Shown: positions 33,199 to 41,922 of the stretch, piece after piece
Layout of the letters: the number at the start of each line of letters is the position of its first letter
Position numbering within the stretch: the stretch's first letter is position 1
NCBI GenBank assembly: GCA_964611435.1
Contig: CAZSXT010000013.1
Span: forward strand, 29,344 to 93,343
Direction of reading: 5' to 3'
Length of the DNA: 64,000 bases
From: JAYPHU01 sp964611435
GTDB lineage: Bacteria > Pseudomonadota > Alphaproteobacteria > Rhodospirillales > UBA2165
Notes under the pieces: generated by a model
Seen by the model: only the letters and a program-made list of their open reading frames with translations
The model's database searches: none
What the model was told of the DNA's origin: nothing
Made by a program: the position numbers and the translations under genes

Positions 33199-34737
33199 AT
33201 GCTGAGCAGTAAGGAACTGATGGAGCGTACCGGCGTCTCGCGGGCAACCCTCAACAACTACATCGGCATGGGGCTGATCCCCAAACCGGTGGTAAAGCAG
33301 CCAGATGCAGGCAAGTCCAAGGCCCGCCGGATAGGCTATTTTCCGTCCAACACAGTGAACAAACTCGAACGGATCAAAGCACTTAAAAAACAGGGTGTCC
33401 GAATGGAGGATATAGCCCTAAAACTTGGGGGGCAGGTTAAAACCGTCAACGACAACCCGCCGCCCAATCCTGAACGAAGAGCTGATGAAAAGTCTAACAA
33501 AGCCCCTTCTCCGGCTTCTTCGGTCGAGATCACACCGCGGGGTTTGCGCCTGACCATCGAAAACCTGGAACACCCCGCCTACCTTCTGAACAACAAGTTC
33601 GAGGTCGAGTGGTCTAACGCCGCCGCAGAGGCCGAGATTTTCGGCAAGCCGAATGGAATGCCCAAGGACATTTCTGATCGAAATGTATTCTCACTTCTCT
33701 TTGGAGGGATGGGGCGACAGTGCGTCGACCGCGCCACCCTGTTTTCCTTCCACCTGGAAATCGCCAAGAACCGGATGTCCAAGGCCAATCTCCTGACTAT
33801 GGATCCCAATCTGGATGAAGCGCAGATCGAGGAACTTGCCGATCTTTATACAAATGTGGAGGCCGTCAACTCACGGCAACTGCGTGACACGGTTATCAAC
33901 CTGGGCAATCACTTCGGTAACGACAATCGTTATCGGCTCTATGCCTCTTTTTTCCGGGAAGGCGTGTTCTTCGCCTATACGCCGGCAGAGACCGAAGAAG
34001 ACTCTCTGCTTCAGATACTCAGCCGGCGGGATTTGGTCATCCGCGATTTGCTGCGCAACCGGAAGCCGTACGTAACGCCCTTAGCTGTCCTTGTGGCTGA
34101 CTTGCAGAATTCTGTCAAAATCTGCGCAGAGTTGCCGCCGGATGAATATTTCGAGCTCATCAATCAGATTTGGCGAAGGATGGAGCCAATCTTTCGCAAG
34201 TACTATGCAACCCACGGCAAGCATGTGGGCGATGGCATCGTCTACTATTTTTTTCCTCAGCCCGACTGCAGCTACGTTTTGAACGCCATAGAATGTGCCT
34301 GGGAAATGACCATCGCCATGCAGGAGATCGACCGGGAATGGCAGGCGCGTAAGAACTGGGCGAATAGTCTCAAGCTCAATATCGGCCTGGATGAAGGGCA
34401 GGAATGGTTTGGCGCTTATCAGACCACAACCCACCTTGAGTTGACGGTCCTCGGCGACACCATTAATCAGGCTGCCCGGCTCAGCGACTTTGCCCGAGAC
34501 GGCGCCGTCTGGGTAACCAAGTCCATGCTGTCATCCCTCTCCCACCGTGACCGGGATCAGCTGGAGTTCGGCATCAAACGCCGGGACACTGACGGCAACC
34601 AGATCGTGGTGGCCTCCACCTACGGTTGGATTGCCAATCTGGTCGACCTTAATGAGCCGGGCAATCTCAAGCTACAGGACATCGCAGCCATCCCGGTAAC
34701 GGAAATAATCGACTTCAAACCCAAAGAGAACGACTAA
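33199..34737 (+). CDS. MerR-type HTH / PAS-like / class III nucleotidyl cyclase fusion protein
   Basis: A 512-aa soluble multidomain protein. Residues 1-78 are a MerR-like winged helix: SSKELMERTGVSRATLNNYI, then GYFPSNTVNKLERIKALKKQ. Residues 80-110 are a polar linker. Residues 115-170 look PAS-like (HPAYLLNNKFEVEWSNAAA). The class III cyclase domain (about 294-480) is complete: metal Asp301 (VADLQNSV) and Asp345 (KHVGDG), adenine-specifying Lys341 and Asp420 (VLGDTINQAARL), transition-state Asn423 and Arg427. An active adenylate cyclase is therefore likely. No transmembrane segment. GTGAGG precedes the ATG. The promoter region holds a long inverted repeat. The physiological signal and DNA targets are unknown. 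Confidence 0.88.
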   Translation: MLSSKELMERTGVSRATLNNYIGMGLIPKPVVKQPDAGKSKARRIGYFPSNTVNKLERIKALKKQGVRMEDIALKLGGQVKTVNDNPPPNPERRADEKSNKAPSPASSVEITPRGLRLTIENLEHPAYLLNNKFEVEWSNAAAEAEIFGKPNGMPKDISDRNVFSLLFGGMGRQCVDRATLFSFHLEIAKNRMSKANLLTMDPNLDEAQIEELADLYTNVEAVNSRQLRDTVINLGNHFGNDNRYRLYASFFREGVFFAYTPAETEEDSLLQILSRRDLVIRDLLRNRKPYVTPLAVLVADLQNSVKICAELPPDEYFELINQIWRRMEPIFRKYYATHGKHVGDGIVYYFFPQPDCSYVLNAIECAWEMTIAMQEIDREWQARKNWANSLKLNIGLDEGQEWFGAYQTTTHLELTVLGDTINQAARLSDFARDGAVWVTKSMLSSLSHRDRDQLEFGIKRRDTDGNQIVVASTYGWIANLVDLNEPGNLKLQDIAAIPVTEIIDFKPKEND

Positions 34738-34740
34738 CCC

Positions 34741-35304
34741 CTAGTCGTCGTAACGTTCCTCTTTCCAGGGATCGCCACGCATGTGGTAGCCCTGGGCCTC
34801 CCAGGTGCCGGGGATATCCTGATTGGTAAATGTGATATGGCGCAACCACTTGGCGCTTTTCCAAAAATAGAGCTTCGGCACGATTACCCGCACCGGCCCG
34901 CCATGTTCACGGGTCAGGGGCTCCCCTTCCCAACTATGGGCCAGAATTACGTCCTCGTCATCAAAGTCGGCCAGAGGGAGGTTGGTGGAATAGCCATCAT
35001 AACTGCGGAGCATGAGGTGCGACGCTTCCGGGTCGGGCTGCACCGCCTCCAGCAACGTCTTGGCGCCGATACCCTCCCAGCGATTGTCGAAGCGGGACCA
35101 TTGGGTGACACAATGAATATCGGAGACCGAGCTAATCTGCGGCTGCGCCATGAAATCCTTCCAGGACCACTTAATCGGCCGGCGCACCATGCCGCCGACG
35201 CTTAAGGACCAGTCCCGTCGATCAATCACCGGCTGATCTCCGAGATCAAGCACAGGCCATTTGTGGGTTCGCACCTGGCCCGGTGGCAGCCGGTTGTCCG
35301 CCAT
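34741..35304 (-). CDS. Sulfite-oxidase-like molybdopterin-dependent oxidoreductase (short, leaderless)
   Basis: A 187-aa single-domain protein of the SUOX molybdopterin-binding fold. It shows DWSLSVGGMVRRPIKWSW, the likely Mo-ligand Cys in SSVSDIHCVTQWSRFDNRW (about residues 58-76), and HGGPVRVIVPKLYFWKSAKW (about 134-153), all typical of the YuiH/MsrP-like group. It lacks both a Tat signal and the dimerisation domain of sulfite oxidases, so it would act in the cytosol unless helped. Reaction unknown. It is 5 bp downstream of smpB and converges with the cyclase gene. Confidence 0.87.
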   Translation of the reverse strand: MADNRLPPGQVRTHKWPVLDLGDQPVIDRRDWSLSVGGMVRRPIKWSWKDFMAQPQISSVSDIHCVTQWSRFDNRWEGIGAKTLLEAVQPDPEASHLMLRSYDGYSTNLPLADFDDEDVILAHSWEGEPLTREHGGPVRVIVPKLYFWKSAKWLRHITFTNQDIPGTWEAQGYHMRGDPWKEERYDD

Positions 35305-35309
35305 GGCCC

Positions 35310-35783
35310 CTACCCTTTACCCCGCATGATGCGCGCCTGATCCCGCTTCCAATCCCGGTCTTTGGCGGTCGCCCGTTTGTCGTATTGCCGTTTGCCCTTG
35401 GCCATTCCCAACTCGACTTTCGCCAAGCCCCGCTTATTGAAATAAATGGAGAGCGGTACGACGGTCATGCCCTCCCGGCTGATCGCGCCGGAAAGTTTCG
35501 CCAGCTCCCGCTTATGCAACAATAATTTCCGGGGGCGCCGAACTTCATGCTGACCGCGGGTGCCCGCCTCGTATTCAGGAATGTAAGCGTTGACCAAGAA
35601 CAACTCCCCTTCTTGATCCGCAGCGTAGGATTCCTCGATGCTGGCGCGTCCACTCCGCAAGCTTTTGACTTCTGTGCCGGTCAGCATGATTCCGGCTTCC
35701 AGCGTCTCCTCAATAAAATAGTTGTGACGCGCCTTACGGTTGCGCGCCGCGACGTTCGAGGGCGTTTTGGGCTTTTTAGCCAT
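35310..35783 (-). CDS. smpB: SsrA-binding protein SmpB
   Basis: SmpB carries tmRNA to stalled ribosomes in trans-translation. The 157-aa protein has NRKARHNYFIEETLEAGIML, TGTEVKSLRSGRASIEESYA (about residues 37-56), the barrel LLLHKRELAKLSG and GLAKVELGMAKGKRQYDKR, with the lysine/arginine-rich C-terminal tail that enters the decoding centre (RDWKRDQARIMRGKG). The tmRNA gene itself was not found in the window. It follows dapA by 37 bp, a frequent alphaproteobacterial order. Confidence 0.97.
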   Translation of the reverse strand: MAKKPKTPSNVAARNRKARHNYFIEETLEAGIMLTGTEVKSLRSGRASIEESYAADQEGELFLVNAYIPEYEAGTRGQHEVRRPRKLLLHKRELAKLSGAISREGMTVVPLSIYFNKRGLAKVELGMAKGKRQYDKRATAKDRDWKRDQARIMRGKG

Positions 35784-35820
35784 CAGAAAATCCGTTTAGA
35801 CGGACGGGGCGCCATTCCGA

Positions 35821-36702
35821 TTAGGACAGCGCGCCGACGTCCTTCAGGGCTTGCTTGACCCTGTCTTTGCTGGACTGGGCGATATCAGTGATTGGTAACC
35901 GGGCTTCGGCTGTGCAGAGACCAAGTAACTGGGCTGCATACTTCACCGGGCCAGGGCTGGTTTCGCAGAACATCGCCATATGCACTGGCATCAGGACATT
36001 CTGCAATTCCATCGCCTTGGCAATGTCGCCATCTCGCCACGCCTTCTGCATATCTGAACAGAGCCGTGGCAGGATATTGCCGGTCACAGAAATACAGCCA
36101 TGCCCGCCGCCGGCCAGGAACGGAACCGCCGTCCCGTCTTCACCCGAGAGCTGGCAGAAATCCGGGCCCATGGCGAGCGCCGTGAGCATCGGCCGATTGA
36201 GATCGCTGGTCGCGTCCTTCACGCCGACGATGTACTCAAGCTCGGCCAGCTTGGCCATGGTTTCAACACTCATATCGACGATGCTACGGGCCGGAATATT
36301 GTATATGATGATCGGAATCTGCGCTTCGTCATTGATTGCCTTGTAGTGATCATACATGCCGGCTTGGGTCGGTTTGTTGTAATACGGGGTCACGACCAAC
36401 GCGGCATCAGCGCCGGCTTCTTTCGCATGTTTTGCCAACGCAATGGCCTCGGCTGTGGAATTGGAGCCGGCGCCGGCGATGACCGGCACCCTGCCAGCGG
36501 CAACCTCAATACATACTTCAGTTACCCGCATGTGCTCTTCATGGCTCAAGGTCGGTGATTCCCCGGTGGTTCCACAGGGCACTAATCCATCTGTCCCCTG
36601 CTCAATCTGCCACTCGACGAAAGAGCGGAACGCGTCTTCATCGACGGCGCCATCCTTGAACGGGGTGATCAGGGCGACATAAGACCCTTGAAACATTGAC
36701 AT
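35821..36702 (-). CDS. dapA: 4-hydroxy-tetrahydrodipicolinate synthase
   Basis: DapA condenses pyruvate with aspartate semialdehyde, the first committed step of lysine and diaminopimelate synthesis. The 293-aa TIM-barrel protein has GTTGESPTLSHEEH (about residues 43-56), YNIPARSIVDMSVE (about 133-146) and the Schiff-base lysine in YIVGVKDATSD (about 157-167). SGEDGTAVPFLAGGGHGCIS is also canonical. It is cotranscribed with smpB and diverges from the lytic transglycosylase gene. Confidence 0.97.
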   Translation of the reverse strand: MSMFQGSYVALITPFKDGAVDEDAFRSFVEWQIEQGTDGLVPCGTTGESPTLSHEEHMRVTEVCIEVAAGRVPVIAGAGSNSTAEAIALAKHAKEAGADAALVVTPYYNKPTQAGMYDHYKAINDEAQIPIIIYNIPARSIVDMSVETMAKLAELEYIVGVKDATSDLNRPMLTALAMGPDFCQLSGEDGTAVPFLAGGGHGCISVTGNILPRLCSDMQKAWRDGDIAKAMELQNVLMPVHMAMFCETSPGPVKYAAQLLGLCTAEARLPITDIAQSSKDRVKQALKDVGALS

Positions 36703-36862
36703 ATCCTCCGAAAATTTGCCCGAACATAGACTTAGTCACGTGGGGCAGCAAGAGTTTGCACGTAAAATTGAGGGATATCACCATTGAAGCTGAATCCGAA
36801 TATCCATAAACTGCCCGGCCATGAGACCGAACAATCTGGCGGTTGCCGGTAACAGGAAAATA

Positions 36863-38848
36863 ATGAAGCCAGTTCTGAGCAGGCTACTCACCGTTTCCCT
36901 TATTTCGCTCGTCACCTTGATGGGTATCGCACCGGCGAACGAGGCGATAGCCGCTGGCATTTCCAAAAAAGACCGGACCGCCGCCCAAGCCGCGTACAAA
37001 CTTGGCCAGAAATCGAAATGGCCAGAGTTCGATAGGCGCGCCAAATCGATTAAAGATCCGCTTCTTAAAAAAGTTCTCTATTGGTACCGGCTGCAGGCTC
37101 GCGCGTCGGGCGCAAGTTTCGAGGAAATCAGCACGTTTATTAAGGCTGAACCCGATTGGCCAAGCCAGCGTCGCTTGTTGATCCGGGCGGAACAAGCGAT
37201 GAAGGCCAGCACGGATCGCGACGAGGTTTTGGCCTGGTTCAAGAAACATCCTCCCCTTACACCCAACGGGGTTGCCTGGATGGCGGGTGAAAAATTACAG
37301 GCAGGTCAAAGCGATGACGCCATTCGCATGGTGAAGGATGTCTGGATTTCGGGGAATTTCGGTTTCAAGCAGGAGCGTCATTTCCATCGGCAATTCCGGC
37401 AATACATGACCTTGGACGATCACTTGAACCGGCTCGATCGATTGCTTTGGGATGGAAAGTACTATCCGGTTCGGCGCATGTATCGCCGGTTCAAGGACCC
37501 TAAATATAGGGCTCTGGCTGAAGCCCGGCTAACCCTCCGCCGGATGCGTGGCGGGGTGGACCGGGCGATTGAGCGGGTGCCGGCGGAGCTTAAAGAGCAT
37601 CCCGGCCTGGTGTATGAGAGATTGCGCTGGCGCCGGCGCAAAGGCCGGGACCAGGATGCTATCGAGCTGCTTCAAAACCCGCCGGATGATCTGATCGAAC
37701 CGGGTCGCTGGTGGACCGAACGGGCTATTCTGGCGAGGCGCGCCTTGCGTAAAGGACATATTTCCGATGCCTATCGTCTCGCCAAGGATCATCGCCTCGG
37801 CGACGAGGATGCTGGCAATATGATTGAGGCCGAATGGATGTCCGGCTGGATCGCCCTCCGCTTTCTTAAGGACAACAAAGTCGCCTACGATCATTTCTCG
37901 AAGATATATGGTTTGGCAAGCTACCCGATTAGTCAGGCCCGTGGCGCCTATTGGGCCGGACGTGCCGCTGAAGAGATGGGAGAGAATAAGAAGGCCGTCT
38001 TTTGGTACCGGACAGCTTTCCTTCACGAAACCACCTATTACGGCCAGCTCGCCGCCCTAAAAATTCCTGAGGCGAGGAAACTGGTTCTGCCGGCCAGCCC
38101 CAAAGCGAACGGGGAAATCAAAAAAAACTTCGAAAAAGACGAGCTTGTAGCGGCCGTCCAGACAATCAGCAAAGCAGGATTGCGGGAGATCATGCGCCCG
38201 TTCATCCGCCAACTAAGCCGCAAGGACGAACGGGAGGAGTGGCAAGTGCTGACCGCTAATCTCGCCAAAGCAGAAGGCCGAAATGATTTAGCCATCCTTG
38301 TGTCTAAGGCGGCCCTGCGTGATGGTATTGATCTGGTCGAAGAAGGGTATCCGGTGCTCAAGCATAAACTGGGAACTGGGATTGAACCTGCATTCGTGCA
38401 CGCCATCATTCGTCAGGAAAGCGCCTTCAACCCCCTCGCCATCAGTCATGCCGGCGCGAGGGGATTGATGCAGATCATGCCGGGAACAGCCCGCCAAGTG
38501 GCAAAGCAAAATTCAAAACGCTATTCGCGTCGAAAACTGACGGAAGACGAGAAATACAACTTAGGTCTGGGTCAGGCGTATCTGCGCGATCTGCTTAAAG
38601 AGTTCAATGACTCATACCTGCTGACTTTAGCGGCATACAATGCGGGGCCCCACCGGGCCAAGAGCTGGATCAAACGCAACGGCGATCCTCGTGACAAGAC
38701 GGTCGATGCCATCGACTGGGTAGAGATGATTCCAATCTCGGAAACTCGGAACTATGTACAACGAGTAATTGAGAACCTGCATGTCTATCGGCAGTTGATG
38801 GCGGAGAAGGAGATTTCCTTTAAACCCGAGGGGGCTTTGAGCCGGTAG
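36863..38848 (+). CDS. slt: Periplasmic soluble lytic murein transglycosylase (Slt70 family)
   Basis: Cleaves peptidoglycan glycan strands with formation of 1,6-anhydromuramic acid. The 661-aa protein starts MKPVLSRLLTVSLISLVTLM, a signal peptide ending near AIAAG. Residues about 40-470 form the alpha-helical superhelix typical of Slt70. The C-terminal catalytic domain (about 500-640) has the catalytic Glu in IIRQESAFNPLAIS, GARGLMQIMPGTARQVA, and LAAYNAGPHRAKSW. I start at 36863 because AGGAAAA precedes it; a start 14 codons earlier gives an unlikely leader. It diverges from dapA and is followed at 4 bp by a dehydratase gene. Confidence 0.95.
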   Translation: MKPVLSRLLTVSLISLVTLMGIAPANEAIAAGISKKDRTAAQAAYKLGQKSKWPEFDRRAKSIKDPLLKKVLYWYRLQARASGASFEEISTFIKAEPDWPSQRRLLIRAEQAMKASTDRDEVLAWFKKHPPLTPNGVAWMAGEKLQAGQSDDAIRMVKDVWISGNFGFKQERHFHRQFRQYMTLDDHLNRLDRLLWDGKYYPVRRMYRRFKDPKYRALAEARLTLRRMRGGVDRAIERVPAELKEHPGLVYERLRWRRRKGRDQDAIELLQNPPDDLIEPGRWWTERAILARRALRKGHISDAYRLAKDHRLGDEDAGNMIEAEWMSGWIALRFLKDNKVAYDHFSKIYGLASYPISQARGAYWAGRAAEEMGENKKAVFWYRTAFLHETTYYGQLAALKIPEARKLVLPASPKANGEIKKNFEKDELVAAVQTISKAGLREIMRPFIRQLSRKDEREEWQVLTANLAKAEGRNDLAILVSKAALRDGIDLVEEGYPVLKHKLGTGIEPAFVHAIIRQESAFNPLAISHAGARGLMQIMPGTARQVAKQNSKRYSRRKLTEDEKYNLGLGQAYLRDLLKEFNDSYLLTLAAYNAGPHRAKSWIKRNGDPRDKTVDAIDWVEMIPISETRNYVQRVIENLHVYRQLMAEKEISFKPEGALSR

Positions 38849-38852
38849 CGCT

Positions 38853-39824
38853 ATGACCTTACCTACCTATCAGGATGTGTTGGCGGCAAAGGAGCGTCTA
38901 GCCGACGAGGCGCGACGCACACCGCTTCTAGAATCAGACAGGGTCAACGAACTGCTTGGCTGTCGGCTGTTGATCAAGGCTGAAAATTTACAACGAACCG
39001 GCTCTTTCAAGTTTAGGGGCGCCTACAACCGAATTTGCCAACTCACCGACGCGGAAAGGCAGCGGGGTGTTGTCGCCTTTTCGTCAGGCAATCATGCGCA
39101 AGGCGTGGCGCTTGCATCGAAGCTGCTGAACGTGCCGGCGTCTATCGTCATGCCGTCCGACGCGCCAAAAATTAAAATTGAGAACACCCGCGGTTATGGC
39201 GCGGAAGTGGTCCTATATGACCGAAAGAACGGCAACCGTGTCCAGGTGGCGGAGGACATTCTCGCCAAGACTGATGGGATCATGGTCCCGCCCTATAACG
39301 ACCCGGACATCATCTGTGGGCAGGGAACAATTGGTTTGGAGATATGTGAACAGGCCCGGGAAATTGACGCAGAACTTGATGTCCTCACCGGTCCTAGCAG
39401 CGGCGGTGGAATGATGAGCGGCTGCGCCCTCGCCTTTTCAGAATTGTCGCCCGAAACACAGCTCTTTGCTGTTGAACCCGCCAACTATGATGACATCGCG
39501 CGCTCCCTTAAGGCCGGTGAGCGGGTGACTATTCAGACCGGTACACCATCTTTGTGTGACGCCCTGTTGCTGGAAACGCCGGGCGAACTGACCTTCGAGA
39601 TCATGAAAGCCCGCTTAGCGGGCGGTTTGGTGGTAACTGATGACGAGGCCTTGGCGGCGGTCAAACTGGCGTTTCAGGAATTCAAAATCGTATTGGAGCC
39701 CAGCGCTGCAACGTCACTTGCCGCAATCCTGACCAACAAAGTGGAACGTGCGGGCAAAACCGTCGGCGTTATCTGCACCGGCGGCAACGTCGACCCCGCC
39801 GTCTTTCGACGGGCCATTAACTAG
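38853..39824 (+). CDS. PLP-dependent threonine/serine dehydratase-type enzyme
   Basis: A 323-aa fold type II PLP enzyme that deaminates threonine or serine (hydroxyaspartate is another possibility in this subgroup). The PLP lysine lies in ENLQRTGSFKFRGAYNRI (about residue 54), the Asn-loop in VAFSSGNHAQGVALASK, and the phosphate-binding glycines in TGPSSGGGMMSGCALAF. VICTGGNVDP closes the fold. It lacks a C-terminal ACT-like regulatory domain, so it is a short catabolic-type enzyme, not biosynthetic IlvA. It begins 4 bp after slt. Confidence 0.92.
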   Translation: MTLPTYQDVLAAKERLADEARRTPLLESDRVNELLGCRLLIKAENLQRTGSFKFRGAYNRICQLTDAERQRGVVAFSSGNHAQGVALASKLLNVPASIVMPSDAPKIKIENTRGYGAEVVLYDRKNGNRVQVAEDILAKTDGIMVPPYNDPDIICGQGTIGLEICEQAREIDAELDVLTGPSSGGGMMSGCALAFSELSPETQLFAVEPANYDDIARSLKAGERVTIQTGTPSLCDALLLETPGELTFEIMKARLAGGLVVTDDEALAAVKLAFQEFKIVLEPSAATSLAAILTNKVERAGKTVGVICTGGNVDPAVFRRAIN

Positions 39825-39838
39825 GGTCCGGACCCTAG
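39821..39838. other. Perfect 18-bp palindrome at a convergent gene end
   Basis: CTAGGGTCCGGACCCTAG is a perfect palindrome that includes the TAG stop of the dehydratase gene and lies 11 bp before the bactofilin stop on the other strand. As RNA it can form a 7-bp stem with a CCGG loop in either direction. There is no long T-run, though ATAATTT follows on the plus side, so a weak bidirectional terminator or a protein-binding site are both possible. Confidence 0.45.
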
Positions 39839-39848
39839 ATCAAATAAT

Positions 39849-40316
39849 TTAAGAGGACGCGGTTTCGGTCTGCGGTTTCTTGGGCGGATCGACCTTGGAT
39901 TTTGAGGCGCCCTTCAGCAATAAATTGATCGGGCCATCACTGTCTTTTTTACCGCCTTCTATCCGCCGGCAGTGACCTTCCAGGAAAGCCCCCTGCTCAA
40001 TCGCCAGATTTTCGTGCAGAATATCGCCCAGGACATGAGCCGATTTGGCCAGGGAGACCGATCGCGCCTTGATCTGACCAGTGATCCGGCCGTGCACGCG
40101 GACAGTATCGGCGGAAACTTCGCCATTTACGTCAGCAGTTTCGCCAATAATCAGGACATCGGCCTGAATATCCCCGATCACTTGACCGTCAATTTGGATT
40201 TCCCCATCGGTCACGAGATCACCGGTGACAACCAAATCAGTACTTAATAGGGACGGCGGCGCAGGAACCTTGGGGACGACAGGTTGGCTGTCTTCTTTAC
40301 TATTCTTTGTAAACAT
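39849..40316 (-). CDS. Bactofilin family cytoskeletal protein
   Basis: Bactofilins polymerise without nucleotide into filaments that organise cell-wall enzymes. The 155-aa protein has a proline-rich N-terminus, a central beta-helix (about residues 25-125) of repeated short strands such as LVVTGDLVTDGEIQIDGQVI, ADVLIIGETADVNGEVSAD and AHVLGDILHENLAIEQGAF, and a lysine-rich tail. The real start is the ATG at 40316 (MFTKNSKED); the longer frame is not conserved. It overlaps the upstream M23 peptidase gene by 17 bp, a linkage seen in several bacteria where the pair controls cell shape. Confidence 0.94.
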   Translation of the reverse strand: MFTKNSKEDSQPVVPKVPAPPSLLSTDLVVTGDLVTDGEIQIDGQVIGDIQADVLIIGETADVNGEVSADTVRVHGRITGQIKARSVSLAKSAHVLGDILHENLAIEQGAFLEGHCRRIEGGKKDSDGPINLLLKGASKSKVDPPKKPQTETASS

Positions 40317-41619
40317 AACGACCGGCCTTGATAAATTTCCACGGGTTATGGGCTCTGCCGTTATACAGAACCTCATAGTGGAGGTGCGGTCCGGTGCTGC
40401 GCCCCGAACTGCCAAGCAGAGCAATCTTGGACCGATAGTCTACTTTTTGGCCGCGTTTCACAAGAATCTTGTGCAAATGACCGTACCGGGTTTTGAACCC
40501 GTGGCCATGATCGATAACGACGAGACGCCCATATTTGCCTTTCCGGCCGGCGAATTTCACCACGCCGGGCGCCGTCGCAAAAATGGTGGAACCTCGGACG
40601 CCGCTTAAATCCAAGCCATAGTGCATGGCCCAGCGACGATTGATGGGATCACGGCGTTTGCCGTAATGGCTGGAAACGGAGAAATGATCCAACGGCGGAG
40701 ATAGCGGCATCACATTCACAAGCTTTTCCAGCGTTTCAAGCTGCGATAGTCGTGAATCCAGGTTGGTGATGCTGGCTTTCAGATGTTCACCGGCGTCGGC
40801 CTCGCCGCTGTAGGCGATAAACGGTCCACCTGCAGCTGTACCGTCTTGACCTTCAAGACCGGCAACGAGTTTCGACGGTTTTAGACCCGTCCGTGCGACA
40901 AATGTCTCGAGTTCATCAATTTTTTCAGAGGCACGACGGGTCAGACGGGCGATGACGTCCTTCTCCGACTCCTGAAGATCGTTCAATTCATTTTTAAGAC
41001 GCGCGACCTGATTTGCGAGCCGGTTCGCGAGAGCGCGGGACGCATTTCTTTCGGACAAGGCGCCTTCTAGATCGCTACTGATTGACGACAAATTGCCCTT
41101 CAATTCGAAATTGCGGGTGTTGAGCGAGCGCATACCTTGCTGGATTTTGCTTAACTCGTTTTTCAGATTGTCCTTAGCCGCGACAATTTCGTCTTGCCGC
41201 TGCTGTGAAGTCGCCAGTTCCGATTCCGTCGCCCGTAAGTTTTGTTGCAGGGTCGCATTTTTCTCGACCAAATTGAGCATGAGCGTGTGATTACGCTCCA
41301 GTTCGTTGGTGAGAGATGCAAATTTGTTCTGATAGTCCGATACTTCGGACAGCAAGCTGCGATAGATCAGCCTGGAATTGAGGATTTGGTTGTCTTTCGC
41401 TTCGATGACCTTGTCGTTGATGAAAAACGTGAGCGACGTAAAAATCGCCCACCCGGACATGATCAAAACACTAAAAAGAACCGACAATTGCAGCCGGTGC
41501 GAAATTTTGACAAACCAGACCTTGCCATCCGTGCGCAGCATAAGCTCCCGATCCGGAAAATACCGGGAAACTGTGCGCGCCCAGGCATGCCTGAAACTGC
41601 TTTGGTTTTTTTGCCCCAT
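40300..41619 (-). CDS. Membrane-anchored M23 family (LytM) peptidoglycan endopeptidase with coiled coil
   Basis: A 439-aa inner-membrane-anchored metallopeptidase predicted to cut peptidoglycan cross-links. One transmembrane segment at about residues 43-68 (LQLSVLFSVLIMSGWAIF) is followed by a long coiled coil (about 75-245, heptad-like Leu/Ile with many Glu/Lys/Arg) and a C-terminal M23 domain: MHYGLDLSGVRG (zinc His and Asp), GHLHKI and GPHLHYEVLYNG (zinc and catalytic His). All zinc ligands are present. It is translated ahead of the bactofilin gene with overlap, as in shape-determining bactofilin/M23 modules. Confidence 0.94.
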   Translation of the reverse strand: MGQKNQSSFRHAWARTVSRYFPDRELMLRTDGKVWFVKISHRLQLSVLFSVLIMSGWAIFTSLTFFINDKVIEAKDNQILNSRLIYRSLLSEVSDYQNKFASLTNELERNHTLMLNLVEKNATLQQNLRATESELATSQQRQDEIVAAKDNLKNELSKIQQGMRSLNTRNFELKGNLSSISSDLEGALSERNASRALANRLANQVARLKNELNDLQESEKDVIARLTRRASEKIDELETFVARTGLKPSKLVAGLEGQDGTAAGGPFIAYSGEADAGEHLKASITNLDSRLSQLETLEKLVNVMPLSPPLDHFSVSSHYGKRRDPINRRWAMHYGLDLSGVRGSTIFATAPGVVKFAGRKGKYGRLVVIDHGHGFKTRYGHLHKILVKRGQKVDYRSKIALLGSSGRSTGPHLHYEVLYNGRAHNPWKFIKAGRYVYKE

Positions 41620-41922
41620 GACCCCCTCTTCGACGCCCAGATTTATATTTGATTTGGACGGGTATAGGCAGATTTAGTTCCCAAATTTGCTTGCGTCGAT
41701 TCTCCCTCACAAGCAGTCGGAAAGGTATCCGCAGACGGGATTTCATGCAAGAGGGGCAAGGCCCGGATTCTCTTATTTTTTGGGAATAGTCAGTGGATAA
41801 GTTGGATTTTCTTAAAAGAACAGAGGGGCTTATCCAACTGCCTTTGCCACGGCCCCTCCCTGTCAGATAATTTCGCCCACAAAGTGAATGGTTCAGCGAA
41901 CCGGGCGTAATCAGCAGAGGGC
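41620..41922. promoter_or_regulatory. Divergent intergenic region with two mutually exclusive hairpins before pgpA
   Basis: A 303-bp gap between M23 peptidase and pgpA. Two overlapping inverted repeats are visible: AGTTGGAT (41800-41807) with ATCCAACT (41832-41839), and GAGGGGC (41823-41829) with GCCCCTC (41852-41858). The 3' arm of the first lies in the loop of the second and vice versa, so an RNA cannot easily hold both. This looks like a leader able to switch structure ahead of pgpA (64 bp downstream), but no anti-terminator T-run or known riboswitch class was recognised. Confidence 0.45.

Noticed and set aside
35310..35783. tmRNA (ssrA) gene near smpB
   Set aside because: Both sides of smpB are coding (dapA and the molybdopterin oxidoreductase) and no tag-encoding or tRNA-like segment was seen.
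38853..39824. Biosynthetic threonine deaminase IlvA
   Set aside because: The protein lacks the C-terminal regulatory ACT-like domain and is only 323 aa.
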